Positions 31,457 to 41,478 of a stretch of 41,499 nt of DNA are shown piece by piece. Both the position numbers and the translations under genes were made by a program. The notes under the pieces are model-generated. The model searched no databases and was not told where the DNA came from. It saw only the letters and a program-made list of their open reading frames with translations. The stretch covers positions 1-41,499 of the forward strand of contig JAPOUR010000036.1 in the NCBI GenBank assembly GCA_026708565.1. The letters run 5' to 3'. Each line of letters begins with the position of its first letter. Position 1 is the first letter of the stretch. The DNA is from Candidatus Dadabacteria bacterium (GTDB lineage Bacteria; Desulfobacterota_D; UBA1144; Nemesobacterales; Mycalebacteriaceae).

Positions 31457-32764
31457 TTAGAACCTTCTCCTCCTGCGCGGCGGGCGGGGGGCGCCCGGAG
31501 TGGAGAAAGACTCGTAATTCCGGGTTATCACAAAAGACTGAACACGTTGCATGAAATCAAGTGTTACACCGATGATAATCAGAAGCGAAGTGCCCCCGAA
31601 GTAAAAGGGCAGGTTGAACGGGTCTCTCTGAAGAAAACTGGGAAGAACGCATACGGCCACAAGATAAATTGAGCCGATGAGCGTTATCCGGTTCAGAATG
31701 GAGCCTATGTAGTCCGCCGTTTTCACTCCGGGCCTTATGCCGGGAATGTTTGCGCCGCTGTTTTTTATGTTGTCCGAAAGGTCCGCCGGGTCGTAAACGA
31801 TGCCCGTATAAAAGAAAGAGAAAAACACTATGAGAACCGCGAAAATGGTGTTGTAGAAAAACGGATTCTGGACAACGCCCTCGGAAATCATCCGGACAAA
31901 GGGGCTGTCCGTCACAACCATGATGGTCGCGGGAAAGATGAGCAGTGAGGAGGCGAAAATGGGAGGGATAACTCCGGACGGGTTTATCTTCAGCGGAAGG
32001 TGGGTGGACTGCCCTTCAATCATCTTTCTGCCGACAACTTTTCGCGGATGCTGAATGGGTATCTTTCTTGAAGCGGTCTCAACAAACACGATGACCCCCA
32101 TCACAAGGATGAGAAAGGCAAGTATGAGCCCCATGCCCAGCACCGTTATATCACCCGCGCTCACAAGCCGCCCCATGTTGAACAGCGCGGACGGAATTCC
32201 GGCGAGTATGGACATGGTGATTATCAGGGAGACGCCGTTTCCAATGCCCTTTTCGGATATCTGCTCTCCCAGCCACATGACAAGCATGGAGCCCGAAGTC
32301 AGGGTAAGAATGGTGGTAAGGCGGAACGCCAGCCCCGCCTCTCCGGACGCGCCGGACTCAAGGGCGAGGGTAAACACGGTCGCCTGAATCACCGATATGG
32401 GAACAGTAAGATAGCGGGAATACTGGTTGATTTTCCTTCTTCCCGCCTGCCCTTCCTCCTTCTGGAGAGCCTCAAGCGAGGGAATCGCCTTAACCATCAG
32501 AGACATGAGAATGGAGGCGGTTATGTAGGGAATTACTCCGAGGGCGAAGATTGACGCCTGCTCAAGCGCGCCGCCGGAGAATGCGTTGAACAGGTCAAAA
32601 ACGGTCCCGCTCGTGCGCTCAAACAGCCGGGATATTTCGGCCGGGGAAATGCCCGGGACCGGGATAAAAACCCCGAGCCTGTAAATCAGCAGTATAAATA
32701 AGGTGATGAGCAGCCTTTTGTTCAGCTCGGAGATTCCGGAGGTTCCCGAAGAGGGCGAACTCAT
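31457..32764 (-). CDS. secY: Protein translocase subunit SecY
   Basis: SecY forms the membrane channel for protein export. The 435-residue protein has ten predicted membrane helices, with the conserved GVFIPVPGIS, ALGVIPYITASI, QHPRKVVGRKM cytosolic loop and PFYFGGTSLLIIIGVTLD. The C-terminus ends in a run of arginines (RRRRRF). Its start overlaps rplO by four bases. Confidence 0.97.
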   Translation of the reverse strand: MSSPSSGTSGISELNKRLLITLFILLIYRLGVFIPVPGISPAEISRLFERTSGTVFDLFNAFSGGALEQASIFALGVIPYITASILMSLMVKAIPSLEALQKEEGQAGRRKINQYSRYLTVPISVIQATVFTLALESGASGEAGLAFRLTTILTLTSGSMLVMWLGEQISEKGIGNGVSLIITMSILAGIPSALFNMGRLVSAGDITVLGMGLILAFLILVMGVIVFVETASRKIPIQHPRKVVGRKMIEGQSTHLPLKINPSGVIPPIFASSLLIFPATIMVVTDSPFVRMISEGVVQNPFFYNTIFAVLIVFFSFFYTGIVYDPADLSDNIKNSGANIPGIRPGVKTADYIGSILNRITLIGSIYLVAVCVLPSFLQRDPFNLPFYFGGTSLLIIIGVTLDFMQRVQSFVITRNYESFSTPGAPRPPRRRRRF

Positions 32765-33192
32765 ACAAACTCCACCTTGCCGCCGGACTTCTCTATCTTT
32801 TCAACGGATGAGCCGGTTGCGGCGTCAACTCTCAGAGTCAGTTTTTTTTCAACGGCTCCGCCGCCCAGAATTTTTACCGGATTTTTTCCGCTCACCAGCC
32901 CGCTTTCAACAAGCGCCGCGCGGTCAACTGTGGAGCCGTCCTCAAAACGCTCCAGCGCGCTCAGGTTGACCGTGTCGTAAACCTTCCTGAACCTGTTTTT
33001 GAACCCTCTCTTGGGAATCCTCATCTTGAGCGGGGTCTGTCCGCCTTCAAACCAGCGCGACACCCCTCTCCCCGATCTGGAGCCCTGCCCTTTCTGTCCG
33101 CGCCCGGAAGTCTTGCCCTTTGAACCGGCCCCCCGGCCCACTCTCTGGCGCGATTTTGCCGAACCCGCCGGTTTTGGAAATCTGTCAAGCAT
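32761..33192 (-). CDS. rplO: 50S ribosomal protein L15
   Basis: The 143-residue L15 has GRGAGSKGKTSGRGQKGQG and PKRGFKNRFRK, and the end VEKIEKSGGKVEFV. It binds 23S rRNA late in assembly. rpsE lies only 14 bases upstream, so there is no room for rpmD (L30), which stands here in most bacteria. Confidence 0.96.
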   Translation of the reverse strand: MLDRFPKPAGSAKSRQRVGRGAGSKGKTSGRGQKGQGSRSGRGVSRWFEGGQTPLKMRIPKRGFKNRFRKVYDTVNLSALERFEDGSTVDRAALVESGLVSGKNPVKILGGGAVEKKLTLRVDAATGSSVEKIEKSGGKVEFV

Positions 33193-33206
33193 TGCGGATA
33201 AAACCT

Positions 33207-33761
33207 CTAAATCCTGTAATAGGGCGGAAGGTCAAGGTCGGAGACCTCTTTGTGCCGCGTGAGCGCAACGGCCTCCGGCGGGGAAAGGAGGGAAAGAGCC
33301 TTCATAACCGCCGCCACTACATTGAGCGGATTTCTTGAGCCCACAACCTTGGAAAGGATGTCGTGAATGCCCGCAAGGTCTGCCACGGCGCGCACGGCGC
33401 CGCCCGAAATAACGCCCGTTCCGGGAGCGGCGGGCAGAAGCACAACACGGCTTGATGAACTTTCACAACAAACCTCATGCGGTATGGTGGAACCCTTAAG
33501 GGGAACTTGTATGAGGTTTTTGCGGGCTTTGTCCGCCCCTTTCTTGATGGCGCCCGGAACCTCGTTTGATTTGCCAAGCCCGTAGCCCACAACACCGCTT
33601 CCGTTGCCGACAACCACCATCGCGGTGAAGTGAAACCGCTTTCCGCCCTTGGTAACCTTCGCCACGCGCCGGATGTCAACAACCTTTTCTTCCAGCTCAA
33701 GCCCGGCGGAGTCAACATACCGCGGATTTGTGTAACCGGTTGCGTTTTTATTAGAACTCAA
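33207..33761 (-). CDS. rpsE: 30S ribosomal protein S5
   Basis: From TTG at 33761 the protein has 184 residues; GGAG lies seven bases upstream, inside the end of rplR. The core shows EEKVVDIRRVAKVTKGGKRF, VVGYGLGKSNEVPGAIKKG and GVISGGAVRAVADLAGIHD. The frame is open to 33788, but those extra residues are not S5-like. S5 takes part in decoding accuracy and mRNA unwinding. Confidence 0.95.
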   Translation of the reverse strand: MSSNKNATGYTNPRYVDSAGLELEEKVVDIRRVAKVTKGGKRFHFTAMVVVGNGSGVVGYGLGKSNEVPGAIKKGADKARKNLIQVPLKGSTIPHEVCCESSSSRVVLLPAAPGTGVISGGAVRAVADLAGIHDILSKVVGSRNPLNVVAAVMKALSLLSPPEAVALTRHKEVSDLDLPPYYRI

Positions 33762-34116
33762 GTCCCTTCTCCCTGAGGCCGCCCGCAAGAGATTTCACCC
33801 TTCCGTGAAACGGATAGCCGCCCCTGTCAAACACCACTTTTTTGAGGCCGCCCGCAACTGACACGCCCCCCAGATACTCGCCCACGGCCCTTGCCTGGTC
33901 AATCTTGGAGTCATCACCGGAGATGTTTTTTCTTATCTCCGGAGTGAGTGAGGAAGCCGCAAACAGAGTGCTTCCCGCCACATCGTCAACAATTTGCGCA
34001 TATATGTGCCTTGACGACTTGAAAACGCACAACCGGGGCACGGACGCGGTTCCGGAGATTTTCCTCCGTATCCTTCTGTGCCTGCTGTTTCTCAGATCTT
34101 TTCTGCTTTTCTTCAT
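33751..34116 (-). CDS. rplR: 50S ribosomal protein L18
   Basis: The 121-residue L18 has the basic N-terminus RHRRIRRKISGT, then PRLCVFKSSRHIYAQIVDDV, and the end VVFDRGGYPFHGRVKSLAGG in parts. It binds 5S rRNA. It overlaps rplF (4 bases) and rpsE (11 bases). Confidence 0.97.
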   Translation of the reverse strand: MKKSRKDLRNSRHRRIRRKISGTASVPRLCVFKSSRHIYAQIVDDVAGSTLFAASSLTPEIRKNISGDDSKIDQARAVGEYLGGVSVAGGLKKVVFDRGGYPFHGRVKSLAGGLREKGLEF

Positions 34117-34667
34117 CCCTTTGCCGCTCCGCCTGACTTGCCGGGTTTGAGCCGTATGCGCTCGGTGGAAAACCTCACCCCTTTGCCCTTGTAGGAGTCC
34201 GGAGCGCGAAGTTTCCTTATGTTCGCCGCCGTCTCGCCTATCACCTGCTTGTCAATTCCCTCCAGAGTGAGCCGGGTCCCCCGCGCCTCAACCGTGGCTT
34301 TAACGCCTTCGGGAAGAGGAAACTCTATCGGGTGGGAATAGCCGAGAGACATCTTAAGAGCGTCTTTGCCCGCCAGTTCCGCCTTGTATCCGGTTCCCAC
34401 AATTTCAAGTGTTCTGGCAAATCCCTCCGTAACACCCTGAATGGAGTTTGCTATAAGCATCCTCACAAGGCCGTGCGACGCCTTGACACCCTTGCCGGAC
34501 TGCTCCGCTTTAACAGTCACAAATCCGTCCGCCACTTCAACATTCAGCCCGCCCGCAACAGCAACCTCAAGTTCGCCGCGGGGACCCTTGACCTTAAGGG
34601 TGTCTCCCGACTGGGCGATCTCCACCTTGTCGGGAACAGGTATCGGTTTGTTTCCTATCCTTGACAT
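34113..34667 (-). CDS. rplF: 50S ribosomal protein L6
   Basis: The 184-residue L6 starts SRIGNKPIPVPDKVEI and ends with the conserved RAPDSYKGKGVRFSTERIRL. It sits near the factor-binding site of the 50S subunit. It is eight bases after rpsH. Confidence 0.97.
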   Translation of the reverse strand: MSRIGNKPIPVPDKVEIAQSGDTLKVKGPRGELEVAVAGGLNVEVADGFVTVKAEQSGKGVKASHGLVRMLIANSIQGVTEGFARTLEIVGTGYKAELAGKDALKMSLGYSHPIEFPLPEGVKATVEARGTRLTLEGIDKQVIGETAANIRKLRAPDSYKGKGVRFSTERIRLKPGKSGGAAKG

Positions 34668-34675
34668 AATTCAAC

Positions 34676-35071
34676 TCAGACCACAGTGCAGAGAACCTCG
34701 CCGCCTATGCCGACGATTCTGGCGCTCCGTCCCGTCATTATCCCTTTTGAGGTGGAAAGTATAGCCGTTCCAATGCCCGTAACAACACGGGGAATTTCAC
34801 CCCTGCCTATGTAAACCCTGACGCTGGGCTTGCTCACTCTTTTGATTTCCCTTATGGCAGGCGCCCCTTCGGGAGAGTATTTGAGGGCTACAACTATATC
34901 CCTTTTGGGGCCGTCCCCCTCGGAGATACTGAAGCCTTCCACATAGCCCTCGTCCTTTAGAACCCTGCATATCTCCAACTTGATGCCGGAGTGAGGAATC
35001 GCCACATCTTCGTGGCCGACCATCAGCGCGTTCCTGATTCTTGAAAGCATGTCCGCTATAGGATCCGTCAT
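34676..35071 (-). CDS. rpsH: 30S ribosomal protein S8
   Basis: From ATG at 35071, with GGAAG just upstream, S8 has 131 residues: DPIADMLSRIRNALM at the start and RVVTGIGTAILSTSKGIMTG near the end. S8 binds 16S rRNA and, in E. coli, its own spc mRNA. The open frame up to 35206 overlaps rpsN and is not part of S8. Confidence 0.97.
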   Translation of the reverse strand: MTDPIADMLSRIRNALMVGHEDVAIPHSGIKLEICRVLKDEGYVEGFSISEGDGPKRDIVVALKYSPEGAPAIREIKRVSKPSVRVYIGRGEIPRVVTGIGTAILSTSKGIMTGRSARIVGIGGEVLCTVV

Positions 35072-35088
35072 ATCTTCCTTCCCGCCGT

Positions 35089-35274
35089 TTAGAAACTGGC
35101 TTTTCTGACTCCCACAATTTCTCCGCGGCTCGCAAGTTCGCGGAAGCAGAGGCGGCAGATGCCGAACTGCCTTATAAAACCCCTCGGCCTCCCGCAGAGC
35201 GAGCACCGGTTAACTTTCCTCACCGGGTATTTCGGCTTCCTTAAAGATCTTTCCCAAAGCGCTTTTCTTGCCAT
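35089..35274 (-). CDS. rpsN: 30S ribosomal protein S14, zinc-binding (type Z)
   Basis: The 61-residue short S14 has the zinc motif [21 protein letters not shown] (in parts CSLC and CRLC) and ends VGVRKASF. The zinc form is typical of many bacteria that lack the longer, zinc-free S14. It is three bases after rplE. Confidence 0.97.
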   Translation of the reverse strand: MARKALWERSLRKPKYPVRKVNRCSLCGRPRGFIRQFGICRLCFRELASRGEIVGVRKASF

Positions 35275-35277
35275 TTC

Positions 35278-35847
35278 TCACACTCCTCCTTTTGCAAAAG
35301 GCACACCCATCTCCTCAAGAAGCATTCTTGCCTCCGCATCATCGTCCGCAGTCGTAACAAAAGTGATGTTGAGCCCCTTCACCCTCGCAACCTTGCTGTA
35401 GTCAATTTCCGGAAATATGATGTGCTCTCTTATTCCGAGCGTGTAATTGCCGTTGCCGTCAAACGAGGAGACGCTCACCCCCTTGAAATCCCTCACTCTC
35501 GGAAGGGCGAGATTGACAAGGCGGTCAAAAAACTCATACATCATCGTCCCCCTCAGGGTAACGGCGCAACCGATTGGCATGCCGTCGCGGAGTTTGAAAC
35601 CGGCTATGGATTTCCTGCTCATTTTCACGGCGGGCTTCTGCCCGGCGATAAGCGCAAGTTCGGCGACCGCATCGTCAATGACGGACTTGTTGCGCCCCGC
35701 CTCGCTGAGGCGACCCAGCCCCATGTTGAGAACTATGCGCTCAAGGCGCGGAACTTTCATGGGATTGGAGTAGGAACTCTTCTCCATAATGGCGGGGATT
35801 ACCCGCTCATTGAATATTTTTTTCATTCTCGGTTGCGCGGATGTCAT
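35278..35847 (-). CDS. rplE: 50S ribosomal protein L5
   Basis: The 189-residue L5 has [33 protein letters not shown] and [17 protein letters not shown]. It binds 5S rRNA and contacts P-site tRNA. Its ATG overlaps the rplX stop by four bases. Confidence 0.97.
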   Translation of the reverse strand: MTSAQPRMKKIFNERVIPAIMEKSSYSNPMKVPRLERIVLNMGLGRLSEAGRNKSVIDDAVAELALIAGQKPAVKMSRKSIAGFKLRDGMPIGCAVTLRGTMMYEFFDRLVNLALPRVRDFKGVSVSSFDGNGNYTLGIREHIIFPEIDYSKVARVKGLNITFVTTADDDAEARMLLEEMGVPFAKGGV

Positions 35848-36167
35848 ATCTGTTTGCCCGTCTTTCTGTTCACTCTGACCTTTTTGCCGTCTTCAATTCT
35901 GTGTCCGGCTTTGAAGGGAGTCGCCTCTTTTGAGTCATAAAGCATCAGGTTTGACAAGTGCAGGCTCGCCTCCTTGTCAACTATGCCGCCGGACGGATTG
36001 TCGCGTGTGGGGCGCGTGTTGCGTTTGACCATGTTGAGTTTCTCCACTATCGCCCTTCCCTTTTCCGTAAGCACACGGGAAACAGTGCCGGTTTTGCCCT
36101 TCTCTCTGCCGGTGAGCACGATGACTTCGTCGCCCTTCCTGATGTGATATTTCACCGACACCGTCAA
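35844..36167 (-). CDS. rplX: 50S ribosomal protein L24
   Basis: The 107-residue L24 has the KOW motif [19 protein letters not shown] and [19 protein letters not shown]. It starts 23S rRNA assembly near the exit tunnel. It overlaps rplN and rplE by four bases each. Confidence 0.97.
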   Translation of the reverse strand: MTVSVKYHIRKGDEVIVLTGREKGKTGTVSRVLTEKGRAIVEKLNMVKRNTRPTRDNPSGGIVDKEASLHLSNLMLYDSKEATPFKAGHRIEDGKKVRVNRKTGKQI

Positions 36168-36532
36168 ACCACCTCCGGAGCAAGAGAGATTATCTTCATA
36201 AATCCTTTGAACCTGAGCTCGCGCGCGATGGGTCCGAAAACCCTTGTGCCAATGGGCTCTTTGTCTTCATTGATGATCACTGCGGCGTTGCTGTCAAAGC
36301 GCACGTAGGTTCCGTCCGGTCGCCTGCTCTCCTTGGTAACGCGCACCACGACCGCCTTGCACACATCACCCTTTGACACCTTTGAGTTGGGCATCGCCTC
36401 CTTTACGGAAACCACAACCACATCGCCCAGCCGCGCAAACCTTCTGCGCGAGCCGCCGAGAACCTTGATACAGTAAAGTCTCTTGGCGCCCGTATTGTCC
36501 GCAGACTCCAGATATGAACTGGACTGAATCAC
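36164..36532 (-). CDS. rplN: 50S ribosomal protein L14
   Basis: The 122-residue L14 has [33 protein letters not shown] and [20 protein letters not shown]. It lies at the subunit interface. It overlaps rpsQ and rplX by four bases. Confidence 0.97.
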   Translation of the reverse strand: MIQSSSYLESADNTGAKRLYCIKVLGGSRRRFARLGDVVVVSVKEAMPNSKVSKGDVCKAVVVRVTKESRRPDGTYVRFDSNAAVIINEDKEPIGTRVFGPIARELRFKGFMKIISLAPEVV

Positions 36533-36825
36533 CTTTCCGCTCCCTCTCCGGAAACTGCGGGGGCTTTCTCAACAATTTTGCCGACCCGCCACCTCTTGGT
36601 TTTGCTTATGGGCTTTGAGGCGTATATAAGCGCCTTGTCGCCCGCCGCGCACTGGTTTTTGCTGTCGTGAACGATGTAGCGCACCCGCCTGCTGATTGAC
36701 CTGTTGTAAACAACATGCTTCTTTGTGGTTATCACATCCACAACCGCCGTCTTGTCGCCGCTGCTCCTCACAACCGTCCCCACAAACGAGGTCAGCCGCC
36801 CTCTTTTTTCGTTTCTGTCAGCCAT
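36529..36825 (-). CDS. rpsQ: 30S ribosomal protein S17
   Basis: The 98-residue S17 has the OB-fold core [18 protein letters not shown] and [20 protein letters not shown]. The end ([13 protein letters not shown]) is a short tail beyond the usual core. It overlaps rpmC by eight bases. Confidence 0.96.
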   Translation of the reverse strand: MADRNEKRGRLTSFVGTVVRSSGDKTAVVDVITTKKHVVYNRSISRRVRYIVHDSKNQCAAGDKALIYASKPISKTKRWRVGKIVEKAPAVSGEGAER

Positions 36826-37048
36826 TTTCTTCCTTCACCTGCTCCTGTCCGCCCCGGCTTTCAATCTCCCGCCTCACGGTCTTTACTCTGGCAATGTCCC
36901 GCCGGAGAGACTTTATCCGCGCAAACGAGGCTGTCTGTTTGGTGGCAACCCGCATACGGAGATTGAAAAGAGAGGACATAAGTTCGCGCTCCTTCCTGTT
37001 CAGGTCGCCCGTGGTAAGTTCTCTGAGTTTAGCCGGTTTTTCAGCCAT
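36818..37048 (-). CDS. rpmC: 50S ribosomal protein L29
   Basis: The 76-residue L29 has LRELTTGDLNRKERELMSSL and RRDIARVKTVRREIES, with a short acidic tail. It stands at the exit tunnel, where chaperones and SRP dock. Its ATG shares one base with the rplP stop (TAATG). Confidence 0.95.
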   Translation of the reverse strand: MAEKPAKLRELTTGDLNRKERELMSSLFNLRMRVATKQTASFARIKSLRRDIARVKTVRREIESRGGQEQVKEENG

Positions 37049-37467
37049 TATACAATCTCCTCGCTCCGCTCAACCGCGCGGGTTTTCACGGGCAGTTTGT
37101 GGGACGCAAGCCGGAACGCCTCCTTTGCAAGAGGCGAGGGAACTCCGCTTAACTCGTAAAGTATCTGCCCGCGCCGTATCGGAGCCACGTATTCCGCCAC
37201 ATCGCCCTTGCCCTTCCCCATTCTTGTTTCGGCGGGCTTTTTGGTAACGGGCTTGTCCGGGAAAATCCTTATCCACAGTTTCGCCCCCCTTCTCACATGG
37301 CGCGTTATGGCGATCCTTGCGGACTCTATCTGCCTTGAGGTCAGCCGCCCGTTTTCAAGAGTCCGGAGACCGAACCGCCCGAAGTCAATGTCAGTCCCCC
37401 GGCTCGCAACCCCCCTTATGCGCCCCTTGCGCGCCTTGCGGTATTTTGTCTTTTTAGGTTGAAGCAT
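37048..37467 (-). CDS. rplP: 50S ribosomal protein L16
   Basis: The 139-residue L16 has [39 protein letters not shown] and the end [16 protein letters not shown]. It helps place A-site tRNA. It is ten bases after rpsC. Confidence 0.97.
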   Translation of the reverse strand: MLQPKKTKYRKARKGRIRGVASRGTDIDFGRFGLRTLENGRLTSRQIESARIAITRHVRRGAKLWIRIFPDKPVTKKPAETRMGKGKGDVAEYVAPIRRGQILYELSGVPSPLAKEAFRLASHKLPVKTRAVERSEEIV

Positions 37468-37477
37468 ACGGTTTTCC

Positions 37478-38131
37478 TCAAGTCGGCGGGGCAGCCCTCT
37501 TCTCTATGACATCTCCCTTGAATATCCATGTCTTGATGCCGATGATCCCGTATTTGGTTTTTGCCTCGGCAAAGCCGTAGTCAATGTCCGCCCTGAGTTT
37601 TGCCAGCGGAACACTGCCTTCCTTATACCACTCTCTTCTGGCAATCTCCGCGCCCGCAAGCCGCCCGGAAGCCATTATCTTTATTCCCAGCGCGCCCGTC
37701 CTCATGGCGGACGCAATCGCCTGTTTCATCGCTCTCTTGTAGGCAACTCTGCGTTCTATCTGAAGGGCGACATTCTCCGCCACCATCTGGGCGTCGGTTT
37801 CCGAACGACGCACCTCCTTGATGTCCACGACAATCTCCTTGCCCGTCTGTTTCTGAAGGTCTCTCCTTATTTTCTCTATCTCCTGACCGTTGCGCCCTAT
37901 GACAATTCCGGGACGCAAGGCGTGAATGACCACCCTGACCTTCTTCCTGATAACCCGCTCTATCTCAATTTTGGAGATTCCCGCCTGATAAAAATCCTTT
38001 TTCAGAAATCTTCGTATTCTCACGTCCTCGCCCAACATGGCGGTAAAATCCGCCTTCTCGGCATACCATTTGGAATGCCACGTGCGGGTAATGCCTATTC
38101 TCACCCCTATCGGATTTACTTTCTGACCCAT
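37478..38131 (-). CDS. rpsC: 30S ribosomal protein S3
   Basis: The 217-residue S3 has [20 protein letters not shown], the KH domain with [18 protein letters not shown], and GTLGIKI-type [20 protein letters not shown]. It helps unwind mRNA at the entry channel. It is two bases after rplV. Confidence 0.97.
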   Translation of the reverse strand: MGQKVNPIGVRIGITRTWHSKWYAEKADFTAMLGEDVRIRRFLKKDFYQAGISKIEIERVIRKKVRVVIHALRPGIVIGRNGQEIEKIRRDLQKQTGKEIVVDIKEVRRSETDAQMVAENVALQIERRVAYKRAMKQAIASAMRTGALGIKIMASGRLAGAEIARREWYKEGSVPLAKLRADIDYGFAEAKTKYGIIGIKTWIFKGDVIEKRAAPPT

Positions 38132-38133
38132 GA

Positions 38134-38472
38134 TTACAGTCCCTTCCTCTCAAGCACTATGGTGATGTGGCTTGACCTTTTCTTGCGCTGAAAAGCCCTG
38201 CCCATTGCTCTCGCTCTGACCCTTTTGAGCACAACGCCCTCATCGGCAAACGCCTCTTTCACATACAACTCGTCCGGTTCAGGGTAGCCCTTTTCAGACG
38301 CATTTGCCACCGCAGACTTAAGCAATTTCGCAATCACCGGCGCAGACCTCTTGTGTGTCAGGTGGAGAATGCTGAACGCCTCTTCAACGCCCTTGCCCTT
38401 TATGAGAGGGAGAACAAGGCGAACCTTGTAAGGCGATATTCTGAAGTGTCTTAAAACTGAACGCGAAACCAT
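38134..38472 (-). CDS. rplV: 50S ribosomal protein L22
   Basis: The 112-residue L22 has [20 protein letters not shown] and the tunnel loop region [23 protein letters not shown] in parts, ending with SHITIVLER. It lines the exit tunnel. It is five bases after rpsS. Confidence 0.96.
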   Translation of the reverse strand: MVSRSVLRHFRISPYKVRLVLPLIKGKGVEEAFSILHLTHKRSAPVIAKLLKSAVANASEKGYPEPDELYVKEAFADEGVVLKRVRARAMGRAFQRKKRSSHITIVLERKGL

Positions 38473-38477
38473 TTCAT

Positions 38478-38765
38478 CTACCCCATCTTGGACTTTTTGT
38501 CACCGCCCGCATGCCCGTGAAAATTTCTTGTCGGAGAAAACTCTCCCAGTTTGTGCCCTATCATGTGCTCGTTGACGGAGACGGGGATAAACCTCTTGCC
38601 GTTGTGAACCGCTATGGTCAGCCCTATCATCTCCGGTATTACCATTGATGAGCGCGACCATGTTTTGATGTAAACATCGCTCTTTCCCGCCGCTCCTTTC
38701 ACCGCCATGACCTTCTTCAGAAGTTTCTCATGAACAAAGGGCTGTTTTTTCGTTTTTTCCGCCAT
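38478..38765 (-). CDS. rpsS: 30S ribosomal protein S19
   Basis: The 95-residue S19 has [40 protein letters not shown] and [14 protein letters not shown]. It is in the 30S head. It is six bases after rplB. Confidence 0.97.
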   Translation of the reverse strand: MAEKTKKQPFVHEKLLKKVMAVKGAAGKSDVYIKTWSRSSMVIPEMIGLTIAVHNGKRFIPVSVNEHMIGHKLGEFSPTRNFHGHAGGDKKSKMG

Positions 38766-38771
38766 TTCCTG

Positions 38772-39614
38772 TCAGTCCATCCCGTAGCCGACCCTTCTGG
38801 GCCTTACTATGTATTTGTCCGTTCTCTTGTTCCGCCTTGTCTTGTATCCGATGGTTATCCAGCCCCACGGGGAAACCGGATGAGGGTTTCCTTTGGTTGC
38901 CTTGCCCTCTCCGCCGCCGTGCGGATGGTCAACCGGATTCATTGCCACTCCCCTTACATTCGGCCTCCTGCCCCTGTGCCTGTTTCTTCCCGCCTTGCCC
39001 ATGCTCACAAGTTCATGCTCGGAATTGCCCACCCTGCCCACGGTCGCCATGCACTCAATTCCCACCATTCGTATCTCACCGGAGGGAAGTTTGAGGAGGG
39101 CGTGGCTTCCCTCTTTGGCGGTTACCTGCACGGAACTGCCCGCCGAGCGGGCTATCTTTGCCCCGCCGCCCGGACGAAGTTCAACATTGTGCACAAAAAC
39201 GCCCGTGGGAATGTCTTTCAATTTCAGAGAGTTGCCCGGCGAAACCTCCGGCTGCCCTCCGGAGAAAACGGTATCGCCCACAGAAAGCCCCTCACAGGCG
39301 ATGATGTATCTCTTCTCCCCGTCCGCATAGTGCACAAGGGCTATCCTCGCAGACCTGTGGGGGTCGTATTCTATGGTCGCGACCGTGCCGGGAACTCCCG
39401 CCTTGTTCCTTTTGAAGTCCACCATTCTGTAACGCCTTTTGTGCCCGCCGCCGCGATTGTAGGACGATATTCTGCCGCCCGCCCCTCTGCCCGCCTTGCG
39501 GGGAGACGGAGATGTAAGCGGCTTGTGCGGAGAGGACGAGGTAACTTCCGAGAAATCCTCTCCCGTTCTGAAACGCGTTCCCGGAGATGTGGGGTTAAAC
39601 TTTCTTATTCCCAT
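38772..39614 (-). CDS. rplB: 50S ribosomal protein L2
   Basis: The 280-residue L2 has [32 protein letters not shown] and the conserved end [15 protein letters not shown] with the histidine important near the peptidyl transferase centre. It shares one base with the rplW stop. Confidence 0.97.
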   Translation of the reverse strand: MGIRKFNPTSPGTRFRTGEDFSEVTSSSPHKPLTSPSPRKAGRGAGGRISSYNRGGGHKRRYRMVDFKRNKAGVPGTVATIEYDPHRSARIALVHYADGEKRYIIACEGLSVGDTVFSGGQPEVSPGNSLKLKDIPTGVFVHNVELRPGGGAKIARSAGSSVQVTAKEGSHALLKLPSGEIRMVGIECMATVGRVGNSEHELVSMGKAGRNRHRGRRPNVRGVAMNPVDHPHGGGEGKATKGNPHPVSPWGWITIGYKTRRNKRTDKYIVRPRRVGYGMD

Positions 39615-39901
39615 TACAGTCCCTCAAAAATTTCTATGGTTCCCTCAACCACTTTCACATACGCCTTCTTGATGCCGGGCCTTCTTCCCGCAAGACGCCC
39701 CGCGCGTTTGACCGTCTTGCCGGGCATCGTGGAGGTTCGCACCCCGCCCACTTTCACGCCGAACACTTTCTCAACGGCGTCCTTGATCTGGTGTTTCTTT
39801 GACCTCTCGTCAACGGAAAACACATACCACCCCTTATCACGGAGGGAAAAACTCTTCTCCGTAACAACCGGCGCTTTGAGTATGCTGTGCGCGCTGTTCA
39901 A
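39614..39901 (-). CDS. rplW: 50S ribosomal protein L23
   Basis: The 95-residue L23 has [14 protein letters not shown] and the end [20 protein letters not shown]. It is at the exit tunnel and docks trigger factor. It overlaps rplD by four bases. Confidence 0.96.
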   Translation of the reverse strand: MNSAHSILKAPVVTEKSFSLRDKGWYVFSVDERSKKHQIKDAVEKVFGVKVGGVRTSTMPGKTVKRAGRLAGRRPGIKKAYVKVVEGTIEIFEGL

Positions 39902-40527
39902 TGGACAAGCGCCTCCTGCACCGATTTGACCGCCTCAACGGTAAGTATCAGGGATTCAAACCCAAGCGTGTCGTAAACATTGACGCCGGACGCCGAAAGC
40001 ATCTTCACTCCGGGAATGTTGTTTGCCGACTTCGCAAAATTCTCCCAGTCCGCCCCCGGAACGTCTATAAAAAGGGCGCCGGTAACGCCGAATGCGGAAA
40101 GCATATCGGCAACCTGCCGCGTCTTTATCTCCGGAAGGCTCAATTCCTGAACAACCTTTATGCCCCCGTCTCCGAGGCGAGCCGAAAGCGCCGACCTGAG
40201 CGCCTGTTTTCTGACTTTGCGCGGAACATTGAAAGACCAGTCTTTGGGCTTGGGCCCGAATGTAACCCCGCCCTTTCTCCAAATGGGCGAACGTATTGAA
40301 CCGTGCCGGGCGCGTCCGGAATGCTTCTGCCTCCACGGCTTGGAGCCGCCGCCCCTAACTTCGCTGCGGGTCTTGGTTGAGGCGGTGCCGCTTCTCGCCG
40401 CCGCCAGTTGCCACCTGACGACAACCTGCATGAGGTCCTCCCTGACGGGAGACTCAAAAACCTCGCTCATCAACTCAAGCGAACCGGATTTGTTTCCGGC
40501 AATGTCGTAAACTTCAACCGTCGGCAC
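39898..40527 (-). CDS. rplD: 50S ribosomal protein L4
   Basis: The 209-residue L4 has GTASTKTRSEVRGGGSKPWR, QKHSGRARHGSIRSPIWRKG and GGVTFGPKPKDWSFNVPRKV. It lines the tunnel and in E. coli represses the S10 operon. It overlaps rplC by 14 bases. Confidence 0.97.
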   Translation of the reverse strand: MPTVEVYDIAGNKSGSLELMSEVFESPVREDLMQVVVRWQLAAARSGTASTKTRSEVRGGGSKPWRQKHSGRARHGSIRSPIWRKGGVTFGPKPKDWSFNVPRKVRKQALRSALSARLGDGGIKVVQELSLPEIKTRQVADMLSAFGVTGALFIDVPGADWENFAKSANNIPGVKMLSASGVNVYDTLGFESLILTVEAVKSVQEALVH

Positions 40528-41140
40528 GCTGACCGCCCCCCTTGACCGAATATCTTATAAACACACCCGCGCCGCGCGGACCCGGAACAGAGCCTTTCAC
40601 CGCCACGAGGTTTTTCTCCGCATCAACCGAAACCACCCTCAAGCCCTGAGAGGTAATGCGGCCTCCGCCGGACCTTCCCGCCATCTTGATTCCCTTCCAT
40701 ACTCGCGCCGGGTATGACGCCTGCCCGATTGAGCCGGGCCTCCTGTGCGCCTTGCCGCCGTGTGATGCGGGCTGTCCGGAAAATCCGTGCCTTTTCATTG
40801 CTCCCGTAAACCCCTTTCCTTTGCCCGTCCCTATGACGTCCACCTTGTCGCCTTCCTTGAAGATGCCCGCGGTGAAGATGTCTCCGGGTTTTACGCTGTC
40901 ATCACAACCGGTCTCAACTATTCTTTTCATTGCCGGAAGACCCGCCGCCGCGCAGTGCCCCGCCGCCGCTTTTGTCGGGGAAAAATCCTCTTCGTATCCT
41001 ATCTGCGCCGAGGAAGAGCCGTCATCCTTGCGAACCACATAACAGGGGCCTACCTCAAGCAACGTTACGGGCACAAGCACGGAGCCGCCCTCAAACAGTT
41101 GGGTCATTGCCAGTTTCTTTCCCATAAGTCCGCCTATCAT
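40514..41140 (-). CDS. rplC: 50S ribosomal protein L3
   Basis: The 208-residue L3 starts MIGGLMGKKLAMTQLF; ATG at 41140 with GGAG nine bases upstream is preferred to the ATG five codons later. Further motifs are GKGFTGAMKRHGFSGQPASH and HRRPGSIGQASYPARVWKG. L3 starts 50S assembly near the peptidyl transferase centre. It is 13 bases after rpsJ. Confidence 0.97.
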   Translation of the reverse strand: MIGGLMGKKLAMTQLFEGGSVLVPVTLLEVGPCYVVRKDDGSSSAQIGYEEDFSPTKAAAGHCAAAGLPAMKRIVETGCDDSVKPGDIFTAGIFKEGDKVDVIGTGKGKGFTGAMKRHGFSGQPASHGGKAHRRPGSIGQASYPARVWKGIKMAGRSGGGRITSQGLRVVSVDAEKNLVAVKGSVPGPRGAGVFIRYSVKGGGQRADG

Positions 41141-41153
41141 TGCCGTTGCTCCG

Positions 41154-41468
41154 TCAAGTCAGTTTTATATCCACATCAACACCGGACGCCAAATCCAGTT
41201 TCATAAGTTCGTCAACCGTCTGGTTGTTGGGCTCAAGGATGTAAACCAGCCGCTTGTGAGTCCTTATCTCAAAATGCTCCCTTGAATTCTTGTTCACATG
41301 CGGAGACCTGAGAACGCAGAATCTGCGTATGCGGGTGGGAAGCGGCAGGGGACCCGATATGCGCGCCCCGGTGCGCTTTGCCGTTTCCGCTATCTCAAAC
41401 GCCGACTTGTCAAGAAGACGATGATCAAACGACTTGATCTTTATCCGTATTTTTGAGGCAAGGTTCAT
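41154..41468 (-). CDS. rpsJ: 30S ribosomal protein S10
   Basis: The 104-residue S10 has [40 protein letters not shown] and [15 protein letters not shown]. It is the first gene of the ribosomal run inside the window; in other bacteria it also acts in transcription antitermination with NusB. A probable tuf ends 10 bases before it. Confidence 0.97.
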   Translation of the reverse strand: MNLASKIRIKIKSFDHRLLDKSAFEIAETAKRTGARISGPLPLPTRIRRFCVLRSPHVNKNSREHFEIRTHKRLVYILEPNNQTVDELMKLDLASGVDVDIKLT

Positions 41469-41478
41469 GGCTTAACGT

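Noticed and set aside
34676-35206. S8 with a 45-residue N-terminal extension
   Set aside because: The extension overlaps rpsN, and a Shine-Dalgarno lies before the internal ATG at 35071, where the S8 family starts.
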